37,462 nucleotides of DNA from Hylemonella gracilis ATCC 19624 (GCF_000211835.1 NZ_AEGR01000057.1:1-37462); one strand, 5' to 3'. Counted from the stretch's first letter, positions 23,840 to 32,436 are shown. Numbers and translations: made by a program. Notes: a model not told the origin generated them from the letters alone.

Positions 23840-24619
23840 TCAGGGCACGGGCGGTTGAAGGATTCGACGCCAGAGGCGGTCCAGCAGCGGCCGCTGCCCG
23901 CTGGCTTGCGCCTCGGAAGTCGGCGCGCCCAGCAAGACGATGGATTGCACCCAAACCACCGCGCCGCCTGCCGAGGCCGCGTTTGGGCCCATGCTGGAGC
24001 TGACCGGGTAAGCCGGACTGAAGCCCCTGGCGGTGATCACGTGGACCAGCGCGCCATCGGCCAAGACCTGCAGTTCCACCAGGCATTCGGGCAGACGTCC
24101 CGGTTTCAGACCTTGCACGGGCAGCCCCGCTTGGTCTTGCGACAGGGTGACGCGTGCGGTGGACAGGCCAGCCACGCCAGTCCAGTTCGCGCCTTGGCGC
24201 CAGGCCGGTGGAGCCTCCCACGCGGTGCGCGTGAGCTGGGTCTCGGCCAGCGCCGGATCACGCAGGGCCACGCCGGGTGGCAAACCGGCTTCGCTGCCGT
24301 CGGGTTTGCGCAGTTCAGCCTCGCAGTGGCGCAAGGCGAGTTCAGCCTGCTGCTGCGCCCACTGCTGCTGCCGCAGGTTATGCGCGAAGCGCTCGGCGGA
24401 CACGGCGTCTCGCAGCACCGCCGCGGCCGACACGCCCAGGATGAGCAAGAGCACCATCACCACCAGCAAGGTGACCCCACGCTCACGCCGTGCCCACGGA
24501 ACCACCGCGGGACGACACCGCGCGCGCAAACGCAGGCCTTCGCGCACGCGCGGGCATCGGCGTCGACGTGGGAGGAGCCGCGGGCACGCAACCCGAGCTG
24601 ATCGGATGAGCCCCCTCAC
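23840..24619 (-). CDS. pilX: PilX-like minor pilin / assembly protein
   Basis: The 259-residue protein has a very basic N-terminus, then RERG/VTLLVVMVLLLILGVSAAAVLRDAVSAERFAHNLRQ. This is the PilX N-terminal pattern, with a hydrophobic helix after the prepilin Gly and no Glu at +5. The helix then runs into QQWAQQQAELALRHCEAEL. I chose the GTG at 24619 because it overlaps the pilW stop as GTGA. The frame is open further upstream but inside pilW, and later GTG codons are possible. PilX primes pilus assembly together with PilV, PilW and PilE in well-studied systems. Overlap with pilW indicates one transcript. Confidence 0.82.
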   Translation of the reverse strand: MRGLIRSARVACPRLLPRRRRCPRVREGLRLRARCRPAVVPWARRERGVTLLVVMVLLLILGVSAAAVLRDAVSAERFAHNLRQQQWAQQQAELALRHCEAELRKPDGSEAGLPPGVALRDPALAETQLTRTAWEAPPAWRQGANWTGVAGLSTARVTLSQDQAGLPVQGLKPGRLPECLVELQVLADGALVHVITARGFSPAYPVSSSMGPNAASAGGAVVWVQSIVLLGAPTSEAQASGQRPLLDRLWRRILQPPVP

Positions 24620-25638
24620 CCAGCCATCCTCGCGCGCAAGGCCGCGGTCGTGAAGTAAGCACGGCGCGGATGCCTGTCCTCGGCCTGGGCCGGCGCGCCG
24701 TCGCAATCCAGGTAGTCCAAGGCATCGTCCTCGCCCAACACTGCGTCACCACCGCGCATCAGCAGGCACAGCCGCACGCTCAACACCAGGTTCCAGTCAT
24801 GCACGGACTCAGCGCCGACGTAGCGCGCCACGCGCCGAGGCTCGGCGGCATCGGCCTCGCCATACCAAACTCGCAAGGCTTCGACGTGGTCCACCAGGGG
24901 CTGGCCTGGCGCGCCCTGGGCACTCGCGCAGTACAGCTCGGAGCGTCCCGAACTGCCCGTGCTCACGTAGTAGCGATTGCGCGTCGGGTAGTAGCTCAAG
25001 GTCAGTCCGGTGTTTGGGTCGAGGGCCAGCGTGATAGCGGAAAGACCGCTGCCGATGCAGTCCGAGGGCACGCCGCTCGAAGTGGGCGAGCTGTTGAAAA
25101 CGTCGGCTTCGTAGCTGATTTCCAGCACATCGTCACGCGGCCCCGCCGCTGCGGCGCAAACAGCCGCGTCCCAGGGCGTTGTCTGGCTGCGATGGCTGCT
25201 GTCTCTCAGACCGTGGGCGCACCCAAAAATCGGCCGCTCCACGAGGGTGCGCGCCAACCTCGCGGGCGTTGCGCCCGAACTCGCGGGCAGCACGCCCATC
25301 GGCCGCGCATACCCCGCCTGCTGCAGCTCGCGCGCGAGCAGGGTCAGACCGATCTGCGCGCTTTCGTTCATTTCCGCCAGCGTGATCTGCAGGCGTGCGG
25401 TGCGTCCAGTCATCACATGAGTGGCCAGCGCCGCGCCGACCACCACCATGCCGATGGACAGAGCCACCATCAGCTCCAGCAAGGTGAAGCCCCAGGAACC
25501 CTTGGCACCGCCGGCAACACCTCCAACACCTCCACCATTTCCACCACCTGTGCGGCCACGACGACGCTCACTCCCGTGTTGACGCAGGCGAAGCACGTCC
25601 TCCTGGCTCCAAGGCCCAGCGTGGCGTGTGTCTGTCAT
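24616..25638 (-). CDS. pilW: PilW-like minor pilin
   Basis: The 340 residues include the prepilin motif G50/FTLLELMVALSIGMVVVGAAL and the PilW-type ITLAEMNESAQIGLTLLARELQQAGYA. The C-terminal half resembles PilW, including VEALRVWYG and LSVRLCLLMRG. AGGAG precedes two ATGs (25644 and 25638); 25638 has the better spacing. The leader is 50 residues, far longer than usual, and contains the Gly-rich stretch GGGNGGGVGGVAGGAKG encoded by 9-base repeats. A later non-ATG start might shorten it, but I see no good one. It follows pilV by 14 bases and overlaps pilX. Confidence 0.86.
   Translation of the reverse strand: MTDTRHAGPWSQEDVLRLRQHGSERRRGRTGGGNGGGVGGVAGGAKGSWGFTLLELMVALSIGMVVVGAALATHVMTGRTARLQITLAEMNESAQIGLTLLARELQQAGYARPMGVLPASSGATPARLARTLVERPIFGCAHGLRDSSHRSQTTPWDAAVCAAAAGPRDDVLEISYEADVFNSSPTSSGVPSDCIGSGLSAITLALDPNTGLTLSYYPTRNRYYVSTGSSGRSELYCASAQGAPGQPLVDHVEALRVWYGEADAAEPRRVARYVGAESVHDWNLVLSVRLCLLMRGGDAVLGEDDALDYLDCDGAPAQAEDRHPRRAYFTTAALRARMAG
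25515..25550. repeat. 9-bp tandem repeat inside the pilW leader region
   Basis: Two exact CAACACCTC units (25515-25532) are followed by two diverged ones (CACCATTTC, CACCACCTG). On the coding strand they specify Gly-rich residues of the PilW leader. Because the unit is nine bases, gain or loss keeps the frame and would only change leader length. Confidence 0.75.
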
Positions 25639-25652
25639 GGCCATGGCTCCTG

Positions 25653-26354
25653 TCACAGACCAACCCGCAGGTGGACGCAGCGCACGCCCGGGTCTGCACT
25701 CAGACCCTCGGGGCATGCGCCCGGGGGAAGGGGCAACTCCTGACTCACTTCGGATGCGCCGCCCGGTGACTCACGCCACGCCACCCAGAGGTACATGACC
25801 GCGCGCACCGCATCGCGCCGCGTGTACACGGCCCCCGCGGGCAATTGCCGCCGCACGGCCTGGCGCCACTGCGCGAGGTCCTCCGCGGCAATCTGCGCCG
25901 CGTTGCAAGCGCTGCCGGCCCCGGCGCAAACGTCCGCGGGTCCCGCCACCGCAACCTGCTGGCGCTGGAAGTCCAGCACATAGTCGTAGTCCCCAGCCCA
26001 GAAACCGGTCGCGGAGAAGGGCGGGAGCGGCGCCCCACTGCCTTCTTCGCTGGCGGAGCCTGACTCCCTGCGCCCCAGGTTGGCCCGCAGGCGCTCGCCC
26101 ATGTCGGCTGCCAGAAACAAGGCCGTGGCGCGGTGTCGGCTCATCTGGCTGTAGCGCAAGGCCGCTGCGTGCGTTGCAACCAGGGCGTACAGCGCGACCG
26201 AGAGCAAGGCCACGGCCACCAGCACCTCGACCAAGGTGGCGCCGCGTTGCCCTGGGTGCCCAGGGGTGAGCGCCCGCGCACGCGCACGCGCGGCGCCCCA
26301 TGCGTGCAGGCGCGGGCTTGAAGCAGCGCGATGGCGTTGGCCTTTCAGCTGCAT
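25653..26354 (-). CDS. pilV: PilV-like minor pilin
   Basis: The 233-residue protein carries G38/ATLVEVLVAVALLSVALYALVATHAAALRYSQMSRHRATALFLAADMGERLRAN, the standard PilV N-terminus with Glu at +5. A domain follows with two Cys in DVCAGAGSACNAAQ. The ATG at 26354 overlaps the end of the fimT/gspH-like gene by 10 bases. The frame is open up to 26633, but only as an alternate reading of that gene. The 38-residue leader is rich in Arg and Ala. It lies between the fimT/gspH-like gene and pilW in the canonical order. Confidence 0.88.
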   Translation of the reverse strand: MQLKGQRHRAASSPRLHAWGAARARARALTPGHPGQRGATLVEVLVAVALLSVALYALVATHAAALRYSQMSRHRATALFLAADMGERLRANLGRRESGSASEEGSGAPLPPFSATGFWAGDYDYVLDFQRQQVAVAGPADVCAGAGSACNAAQIAAEDLAQWRQAVRRQLPAGAVYTRRDAVRAVMYLWVAWRESPGGASEVSQELPLPPGACPEGLSADPGVRCVHLRVGL

Positions 26355-26908
26355 TTGGAAGTCCCCGGGGCACGGGCGCCCGCGCGCCCTTGGTTGGAGA
26401 CACAGACGATGCGCACCCCGGAACCCGCGACCGAGGACAGCGGCGTGAACGTGAAGGTGCGGCCCGCGGCCCTGGCCCAGCCGGTGGCCTCGTAAATCAC
26501 GGCAGCGCGCAAGGCCGAGGTACTGAGGGACGCCAAGTAAGGCGGGGCCGCTTGCACCCGCAGCACGCGGTCTGAGGCGTCCACCACGCCATCGCCATCG
26601 GCATCGGCGAAAACGATCCAGCCCGCCGCCCAATCGGGCGTGGCCAGACAGGCCGCGCCATCGCGGGAACTGCAGACACTCACGCGCGCGGAACGCATCA
26701 GGGCCTCGGAGCGCGCATAGCGCAAATCACCCACCAAGGCGTCCACGGCGGCTTGCACGCCCCGCTGCAGCAAGAAGCGCTGGTACGCGGGCGCGGCCAA
26801 CGTGGCCAGCACTGCCCCGATCGCCAGGGCTAGCATCAACTCCACGAGGGCAAAACCCTGGCGGAGGAGCCGAGGGCGAGGAGCGAAGAGGCGGCGGGAC
26901 GCAGACAT
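26345..26908 (-). CDS. FimT/GspH-type pseudopilin
   Basis: The 187 residues start with an 18-residue basic leader ending RQG, then FALVELMLALAIGAVLATLAAPAYQRF. The conserved ALVGDLRYARSEALMRSARVSVCSS and WAAGWIVFADADGDGVVD are hallmarks of GspH/FimT proteins. The C-terminus contains TFTPLSSVAGSGVRIVCVSN. It is the first gene of the minor-pilin operon and diverges from ribD across a gap of about 140 bases. The gene could be named fimT or fimU; the sequence alone does not decide. Confidence 0.9.
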   Translation of the reverse strand: MSASRRLFAPRPRLLRQGFALVELMLALAIGAVLATLAAPAYQRFLLQRGVQAAVDALVGDLRYARSEALMRSARVSVCSSRDGAACLATPDWAAGWIVFADADGDGVVDASDRVLRVQAAPPYLASLSTSALRAAVIYEATGWARAAGRTFTFTPLSSVAGSGVRIVCVSNQGRAGARAPGTSKCS

Positions 26909-27049
26909 GGCGGCAGACTATCCGCGCCACAGCGCGACGTTAAGCCGGTACACGGGCACAAAAGCCGGATTCCCGCGATGCGCATCTGCGCGCGGCGAGG
27001 GATGAGCCCCCCCATGCTGCCGGTGTAGGCCTGGCCTTAGACTCCCGCC

Positions 27050-28183
27050 ATGACCCTGCCCGCCCCCATGCAACGCGCGCTCGCCCTGGCCGAACAGGGC
27101 CTTTACCTCACCTCGCCCAACCCGCGCGTGGGCTGCGTCATCGTCGGTGTTGAGGGGCAATTGCTCGGCGAGGGTCACACTCAGCGCGCGGGCGGACCGC
27201 ACGCGGAAGTGATGGCGCTGCGCGACGCGCAAGCGCGCGGCCACGATGTGCGGGGCGCGACCGCTTACGTGACGCTGGAGCCCTGCGCGCACCAGGGTCG
27301 CACGGGCCCCTGCTGCGAAGCCCTCGCGGCCGCCGGCATCGGCAAGGTCGTCGCCTCGCTGGAAGACCCGAACCCGAAAGTGGCGGGCCAGGGTTTCGCC
27401 CGCCTGCGCGCGGCCGGGGTGGTTGTCGAAGTCGGCCCCGGCGCGGCGCAATCGCGCGAACTCAACCTCGGTTTCTTCAGCCGCATGCAACGCGGCCTGC
27501 CCTGGGTGCGCATGAAGATCGCCGCCTCGCTGGACGGCCAGACCGCCCTGCAAAACGGCCTCAGCCAATGGATCACCAGCCCCGAAGCACGCGCCGACGG
27601 GCACGCCTGGCGCGCCCGCGCCTGCGCCATCCTGACCGGCATGGGCACCGTGCGCGAGGACAACCCGCGTCTGGACGTGCGCCTGGTCGAGACACCACGC
27701 CAGCCGCGTCTGGTCGTGGTCGATAGCCGCTTGGAAACGCCACCCACCGCAGCCCTGTTCGAGCCCCATCGCGACACGGCGCCGGGCCGAGAGGCCCAGC
27801 CCGTGCTGATCTATGGCGCCGTGACGGATGCGGCACGGCAATCCGCGCTGCAAGCACGCGGCGCCACGGTCGTCCACCTGCCGAACGCGCAAGGCAAGGT
27901 GGACCTGGCGGCCCTGCTGCGCGACCTGGCCACGCAGCGCGAGATCAATGAGTTGCATGTGGAGGCAGGCCACCAGCTCAACGGCTCCCTGCTGCGTGAA
28001 GGTTTGGTGGATGAGCTGCTGATCTACCTCGCCCCCAAGCTGCTGGGCGCGGGGCGCGGCATGGCGCAGATCGGCCCCTTGAACACGCTGACCGACGCCG
28101 TGACCTTGGACTACCGGGAGATCACCCAGGTCGGCCCCGACCTGCGCGTGCTGGCACGTCTGTCGGGACGCGAGCCGTTCTGA
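27050..28183 (+). CDS. ribD: Bifunctional riboflavin deaminase/reductase
   Basis: RibD carries out the deamination and side-chain reduction of the pyrimidine/pyrazine intermediate in riboflavin synthesis. The 377 residues show the deaminase zinc site H51-A-E53 and C79/C88 (YVTLEPCAHQGRTGPC). The reductase domain starts at about 155 (VRMKIAASLDGQTAL) and contains ILTGMGTVREDNPRLDVR and the C-terminal NELHVEAG...DELLIYLAPKLLG. Length fits the family. It is separated from ribE by two inserted genes. No FMN riboswitch is visible upstream. Confidence 0.96.
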   Translation: MTLPAPMQRALALAEQGLYLTSPNPRVGCVIVGVEGQLLGEGHTQRAGGPHAEVMALRDAQARGHDVRGATAYVTLEPCAHQGRTGPCCEALAAAGIGKVVASLEDPNPKVAGQGFARLRAAGVVVEVGPGAAQSRELNLGFFSRMQRGLPWVRMKIAASLDGQTALQNGLSQWITSPEARADGHAWRARACAILTGMGTVREDNPRLDVRLVETPRQPRLVVVDSRLETPPTAALFEPHRDTAPGREAQPVLIYGAVTDAARQSALQARGATVVHLPNAQGKVDLAALLRDLATQREINELHVEAGHQLNGSLLREGLVDELLIYLAPKLLGAGRGMAQIGPLNTLTDAVTLDYREITQVGPDLRVLARLSGREPF

Positions 28184-28349
28184 ACGCCGCACCGAGCACC
28201 GCATTTCTTAGCGCCGCATTTCCGAGCGCCGCCCTCCATGTCGACCGGCGCTCACGGGCCTCGGCATCGGCCCTCTACACAGCCCCCTCACACGCCGCTA
28301 CCATCCGCGTCCCTCCTCCCACTTCATTCCCGCGCAAGGAAGCCCTCCC

Positions 28350-29390
28350 ATGACCTTTGTTGCTGACCCTTCCCGTTACGACGGCCGCATGCCTTACCGC
28401 CGCGTGGGCCGCAGCGGCTTGGTGCTGCCCGCCATTTCGCTGGGCCTGTGGCAAAACTTTGGCGGCGTTGATCGCTTCGAGACCGGTCGCGCCGTCCTGC
28501 GCCGGGCCTTCGACCGCGGCGTGACCCATTTCGATCTCGCGAACAACTATGGCCCGCCCGCCGGATCGGCGGAAGAGCACTTCGGCCGCTGGCTCGCGGC
28601 GGACTTCGCGCGGCACCGTGACGAGCTGATCATCTCGACCAAGGCCGGCTGGGCCATGTGGCCCGGCCCCTACGGCGGCCCGACGGGCACGCGCAAGCAC
28701 CTCATCGCCAGCTGCGACCAGAGTCTGAAGCGCATGGGCTTGGACTACGTGGACATTTTTTACTCACACCGCGTGGACCCGAACACACCGCTGGACGAAA
28801 CCCTGCAGGCGCTGGTGCAGTTGCACCGGCAGGGCAAGGCGCTGTACGTGGGCATTTCCTCGTACTCGCCTGAACTGACCCGCGAGGCCGCGAAAATCCT
28901 GGCGGCCGAAAAAGTGCCGCTGTTCATCCAACAGCCGAATTACTCGATGCTCAACCGGACGATCGAACGGGGTCTGCTCGACACCCTGGGGGAACTCGGC
29001 GTCGGCTGCATCGCCTTCTCGCCGCTGGCCCAGGGCCTGCTCACCAGCAAGTACCTCCAGGGCGTGCCTGAGGACGCACGCGCCACCCGTGGCGGGTCCT
29101 TGAAACAAGGCATGTTGAGCGAGGAGAACCTGCGGCACATCCAGGCGCTCAATGGCATCGCCGCCGGGCGCGGGCAGACCCTGGCACAGATGGCGATCGC
29201 CTGGGTCTTGCGCGATGCGCGGGTCAGTTCCGCGCTGATCGGCGCCCGCACCGTGGAGCAGTTGGACGACTCGCTGGACGCCGTGAAGAACCTGGCCTTC
29301 AGCCCGGAAGAACTGGCCGCGATCGAACCGCATGCGCGCGATGGTGGCGTGGACCTCTGGAAAGTGTCGTCGAGCATCGTCGCGCACTGA
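28350..29390 (+). CDS. Aldo/keto reductase, YghZ/Gpr type
   Basis: The 346 residues equal the length of E. coli YghZ (L-glyceraldehyde 3-phosphate reductase). They show the family tetrad D62, Y67 (FDLANNYGPPAGSAEEHFG), K98 (TKAGWAMWPGPYGG) and H140 (YSHRVD). The NADPH-binding tail ALIGARTVEQLDDSLDAV is also present. It probably reduces small aldehydes, including methylglyoxal or L-glyceraldehyde 3-phosphate, in the cytoplasm; the substrate is inferred. AAGGAAG precedes the ATG. It sits between ribD and ribE in the same direction but 166 bases from ribD, so it may have its own promoter. Confidence 0.93.
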   Translation: MTFVADPSRYDGRMPYRRVGRSGLVLPAISLGLWQNFGGVDRFETGRAVLRRAFDRGVTHFDLANNYGPPAGSAEEHFGRWLAADFARHRDELIISTKAGWAMWPGPYGGPTGTRKHLIASCDQSLKRMGLDYVDIFYSHRVDPNTPLDETLQALVQLHRQGKALYVGISSYSPELTREAAKILAAEKVPLFIQQPNYSMLNRTIERGLLDTLGELGVGCIAFSPLAQGLLTSKYLQGVPEDARATRGGSLKQGMLSEENLRHIQALNGIAAGRGQTLAQMAIAWVLRDARVSSALIGARTVEQLDDSLDAVKNLAFSPEELAAIEPHARDGGVDLWKVSSSIVAH

Positions 29391-29493
29391 GCGCGGCGGC
29401 GAGACGGTCAGGCATGCCGTCGCCCAAGTCGCTGTGCATGCCGCCGAGTTCGCCTCCGCCGAACCATGTCCCATCAGCCGGAGTTCACTGACC

Positions 29494-30060
29494 ATGCCCA
29501 AGACTGCTGCCCTCACCGCGCCTCTGCGCAAGGCCCTGCTCCAGACGCTGCAGAACCGTTTCGAGCAGAACATGCAACGCCACCCGCGCCTGGTCTGGGC
29601 CGAGGTGCAAGAGCGCCTGGAGTCCCAGCCAGACAAGCTGGCATCCTTGGCTGAGATGGAACGCACCGGCGGAGAACCCGATGTGGTGGGCCAAGACCCC
29701 ACACGGGGCACATACCTCTACGTTGATTGCGCGGCCGAGAGCCCCAGCGGGCGGCGCAGCGTCTGTTATGACCGCGCCGGGCTGGACTCGCGCAAGGGCA
29801 ACGCACCTCCGGCAGACACCGCCGTCGACATGGCGGCCGCGATGGGCATTGAACTGCTGACCGAAGCGCAGTACCGCGAGTTGCAGACGCTGGGCGAGTT
29901 CGACCTCAAGACCTCGAGCTGGGTGCAAACGCCCGACAGCATCCGCCAACTCGGCGGTGCGCTCTTCTGCGACCGCCGTTACGGCACCGTCTTCACCTAC
30001 CACAATGGGGCGCAGTCCTATTACGCGGCGCGAGGGTTCCGGGGGGCGCTGCGGGTTTGA
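29494..30060 (+). CDS. DUF4256 family protein
   Basis: The 188 residues match what I know of the DUF4256 family: RFEQNMQRHPRLVWAEVQERL, LAEMERTGGEPDVVG, TYLYVDCAAESPSGRRSVCY, a central GIELLTEAQYRELQTLGEFDLKTSSWV, and the end RYGTVFTYHNGAQSYYAARGFRGALRV. No function is established. No signal peptide or membrane helix is seen, so it is probably cytoplasmic. The ATG at 29494 begins MPKTAALTAPL; the frame is open upstream but lacks family resemblance. It lies between the aldo/keto reductase and ribE and interrupts the usual rib order. Confidence 0.85.
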   Translation: MPKTAALTAPLRKALLQTLQNRFEQNMQRHPRLVWAEVQERLESQPDKLASLAEMERTGGEPDVVGQDPTRGTYLYVDCAAESPSGRRSVCYDRAGLDSRKGNAPPADTAVDMAAAMGIELLTEAQYRELQTLGEFDLKTSSWVQTPDSIRQLGGALFCDRRYGTVFTYHNGAQSYYAARGFRGALRV

Positions 30061-30130
30061 TCCGAGCCGCGCCGAGGACGCAAGAGCTGATCCAAAACCC
30101 CGCCCGGCGCCGACCTCGGCGCATTCTGCG

Positions 30131-30136
30131 AAAATA
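30131..30136 (+). promoter_or_regulatory. -10 box directly before ribE
   Basis: TGCG-AAAATA ends 8 bases before the ribE ATG (30145), an extended -10-like element. Initiation 6-8 bases downstream would give a leader of only zero to three bases, so ribE may be translated from a nearly leaderless transcript. No good -35 box is visible. Confidence 0.4.
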
Positions 30137-30144
30137 GCGCCCTT

Positions 30145-30792
30145 ATGTTCACCGGCATCATCACCGGCGTGGGGCGCATCGTCGCCAGCCACGACCTCGG
30201 CAGTTCTTTGCAGCACGGCAAGCGCCTGACCATCGCCTGTCCGCCCGAAACTTCCCCCCCTGACTATCTGGACGACGTCGGCCTGGGCGACAGCATCGCG
30301 CTCAACGGCGCCTGCATGACGGTCACGACGCTGGACGCGTCGCGGCGGCAGTTCACCATCGACATCTCCGCCGAATCCCTGGCCAAGACCACGGGGTTGG
30401 GCCAAGGCCAGACCGTCAACCTGGAAAAAGCCCTGCGCGCGGGCGACCGCCTGGGCGGGCACATCGTCTCCGGTCACGTGGATGGCGTCGGCACGGTGAG
30501 CCACTTCGCCCAGGTCGGCGAAAGCTGGGAACTGCGCATCCGCATTCCTCAAGAACTGGCCCGCTACCTCGCCTACAAGGGCTCCATCACCGTCAACGGC
30601 GTGAGCCTGACGGTGAATCAGGTCGTGGACCAGCCCGCCGTGTCTGGCGGTGGCTGCGAGATCAGCATCAACCTCATCCCGCACACCGTGCAAAACACCG
30701 CCCTGGGCCAGCTCAAGACGGGCTCGGGCGTGAACCTGGAAATCGACACCGTCGCCCGCTACGTCGAGCGCATGTTGAAAGCAAACTCATGA
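30145..30792 (+). CDS. ribE: Riboflavin synthase, alpha subunit
   Basis: The enzyme dismutates two 6,7-dimethyl-8-ribityllumazines to riboflavin. The 215 residues consist of two lumazine-binding repeats (about 1-97 and 98-205), starting MFTGIITGVGRI and LGGHIVSGHVDGVG. LNGACMTV and VNGVSLTVN are at equivalent places. The C-terminal INLIPHTVQNTALG and VNLEIDTVARYVERM are typical. There is no clear ribosome-binding site; a -10-like box lies 8 bases before the ATG. The stop overlaps the next start as ATGA. Some naming systems call this gene ribC. Confidence 0.97.
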   Translation: MFTGIITGVGRIVASHDLGSSLQHGKRLTIACPPETSPPDYLDDVGLGDSIALNGACMTVTTLDASRRQFTIDISAESLAKTTGLGQGQTVNLEKALRAGDRLGGHIVSGHVDGVGTVSHFAQVGESWELRIRIPQELARYLAYKGSITVNGVSLTVNQVVDQPAVSGGGCEISINLIPHTVQNTALGQLKTGSGVNLEIDTVARYVERMLKANS

Positions 30793-31907
30793 ACACCAAG
30801 CCATCGCCCGTTCCCATCTCGCCCGTCGAGGACATCGTGGCCGAGATGCGCGCCGGCCGCATGGTCATCCTCGTCGACGAGGAAGACCGTGAGAACGAAG
30901 GCGACATCGTCATCGCCGCCGAACACGTCACGGCCGAGGCCATCAACTTCATGGCCAAGCATGCGCGCGGCCTGATCTGCCTGACGCTGACTCGCGAGCG
31001 CTGCGAGCACCTGCGCCTGCCGCCCATGGCGGCGCGCAACGGCGCCCAGCACGGCACGGCCTTCACCGTCAGCATCGAAGCGGCCACGGGCGTGAGCACC
31101 GGCATTTCGGCCGCCGACCGCGCCCGCACCGTGCAAGTCGCGGTGGCCCGTGACGCCAAGCCCGACGACCTGGTGCAACCCGGCCACATCTTCCCGCTGC
31201 AGGCGGTGGACGGCGGCGTGCTGATGCGCGCCGGTCATACCGAAGCCGGTTGCGACCTGGCCGCCATGGCGGGCTGCTCGCCCGCCTCCGTGATCTGCGA
31301 GGTGATGAAGGACGACGGCACCATGGCGCGTCTGCCGGACCTGCAGATCTTCGCGGCCGAGCATGGCCTGAAGATCGGCACCATCGCCGACCTGATCGAG
31401 TACCGCAGCCGCACCGAGTCGCTGATCGAGAAAGTCGCGAGCCGTCCGCTCAAGACCGCCTACGGCGAATTCACCGCGCACGCCTACCGTGACAAACCCA
31501 GCAAAAGCCTGCACCTGGCGCTCACCCTCGGCCTGGACGACCCCAGCCGGGCGGAGCAAGACCCCGTGCTGACCCGCGTGCACGAACCGCTGTCGCTGCT
31601 GGACGCGCTGGAAGTGGGTCGCGCGCGCCACTCCTGGGGTCTGGACGCCAGCTTGGCACGGGTCGCGCGCGAAGGCCGCGGCATCGTGGTGCTGCTCAAC
31701 TGCGGCGAAGGCGCCGACGACTTGCTCGCGCAATTCACCGGCAGCGCACCGGCGCCCCGCACCACCGTCGATCTGCGCACCTACGGTGTCGGCGCGCAAA
31801 TCCTGCGCGATCATCGCGTCCAACGCATGCGGCTTCTGGGCCAATCCCGCCGTCTGCCCAGCGTGGTCGGCTACGGCCTGGAAATCGTCGAGTACATCTC
31901 GCCCTGA
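30789..31907 (+). CDS. ribB: 3,4-dihydroxy-2-butanone 4-phosphate synthase with degenerate GTP cyclohydrolase II-like domain (RibBX type)
   Basis: The N-terminal 205 residues are a complete RibB, converting ribulose 5-phosphate to dihydroxybutanone phosphate: [54 protein letters not shown]. The C-terminal 160 residues align in outline with GTP cyclohydrolase II but lack the zinc site. The position of LTGD..F...RCDCG reads [22 protein letters not shown], and the QEGRNIGL loop is gone too. The domain is therefore unlikely to hydrolyse GTP, as in the RibBX variant known from Proteobacteria, so a separate ribA should exist elsewhere. Starts overlapping ribE (ATGA). Confidence 0.94.
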   Translation: MNTKPSPVPISPVEDIVAEMRAGRMVILVDEEDRENEGDIVIAAEHVTAEAINFMAKHARGLICLTLTRERCEHLRLPPMAARNGAQHGTAFTVSIEAATGVSTGISAADRARTVQVAVARDAKPDDLVQPGHIFPLQAVDGGVLMRAGHTEAGCDLAAMAGCSPASVICEVMKDDGTMARLPDLQIFAAEHGLKIGTIADLIEYRSRTESLIEKVASRPLKTAYGEFTAHAYRDKPSKSLHLALTLGLDDPSRAEQDPVLTRVHEPLSLLDALEVGRARHSWGLDASLARVAREGRGIVVLLNCGEGADDLLAQFTGSAPAPRTTVDLRTYGVGAQILRDHRVQRMRLLGQSRRLPSVVGYGLEIVEYISP

Positions 31908-31962
31908 GCCCGCACGGCCGCTCTCATCGCCCCCACACACTCCCATCGAAGGAACTCTCTCC

Positions 31963-32436
31963 ATGTTCGGCGCCAACCAAGGACAACTGCTAACGGGCGA
32001 CGCCCGTCTCGACGGCAAAGATCTCGCCATCGGCATCGTGCAGGCCCGCTTCAACCAGGACGTGACCGACGCCCTGGCCGCCGCCTGCCGCGCCGAGCTG
32101 CTCGCCCTGGGCGTGCAGGAGCGCAACATCGACCATTTCCACGTGCCCGGCGCGCTGGAAGTGCCCAGCGCCTTGCAAGCCCTGGCCGAGAAAACGCACT
32201 ACGACGCGCTGATCGCCCTGGGCTGCATCATCCGGGGCGAGACCTACCACTTCGAATTGGTGGCCAATGAATCCGGCGCGGGTGTCACCCGCATCGCGCT
32301 GGACTACCAGACCCCGATCGCCAACGCCATCCTCACGGTCGAGAACATGGCCCAGGCCATCGCCCGCCAGAGCGAGAAGGGTCGCGACGCGGCCCGCACC
32401 GCCGTGGAAATGGCCAACCTGCTGAACCACATCTGA
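31963..32436 (+). CDS. ribH: 6,7-dimethyl-8-ribityllumazine synthase
   Basis: Lumazine synthase condenses the RibD-pathway diamine with dihydroxybutanone phosphate. The 157 residues contain [42 protein letters not shown] and LTVENMAQA, all family hallmarks. AAGGA lies 9 bases before ATG 31963. The upstream open frame belongs to the end of ribB in another phase. The stop and the nusB start share TGATG. Confidence 0.97.
   Translation: MFGANQGQLLTGDARLDGKDLAIGIVQARFNQDVTDALAAACRAELLALGVQERNIDHFHVPGALEVPSALQALAEKTHYDALIALGCIIRGETYHFELVANESGAGVTRIALDYQTPIANAILTVENMAQAIARQSEKGRDAARTAVEMANLLNHI

Noticed and set aside
26909-27049. FMN riboswitch upstream of ribD, and likewise upstream of ribE
   Set aside because: The conserved aptamer segments cannot be found in the gaps before ribD (26909-27049) or ribE (30061-30144).
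26918-28204. 428-codon minus-strand frame opposite ribD
   Set aside because: Antisense shadow of ribD.
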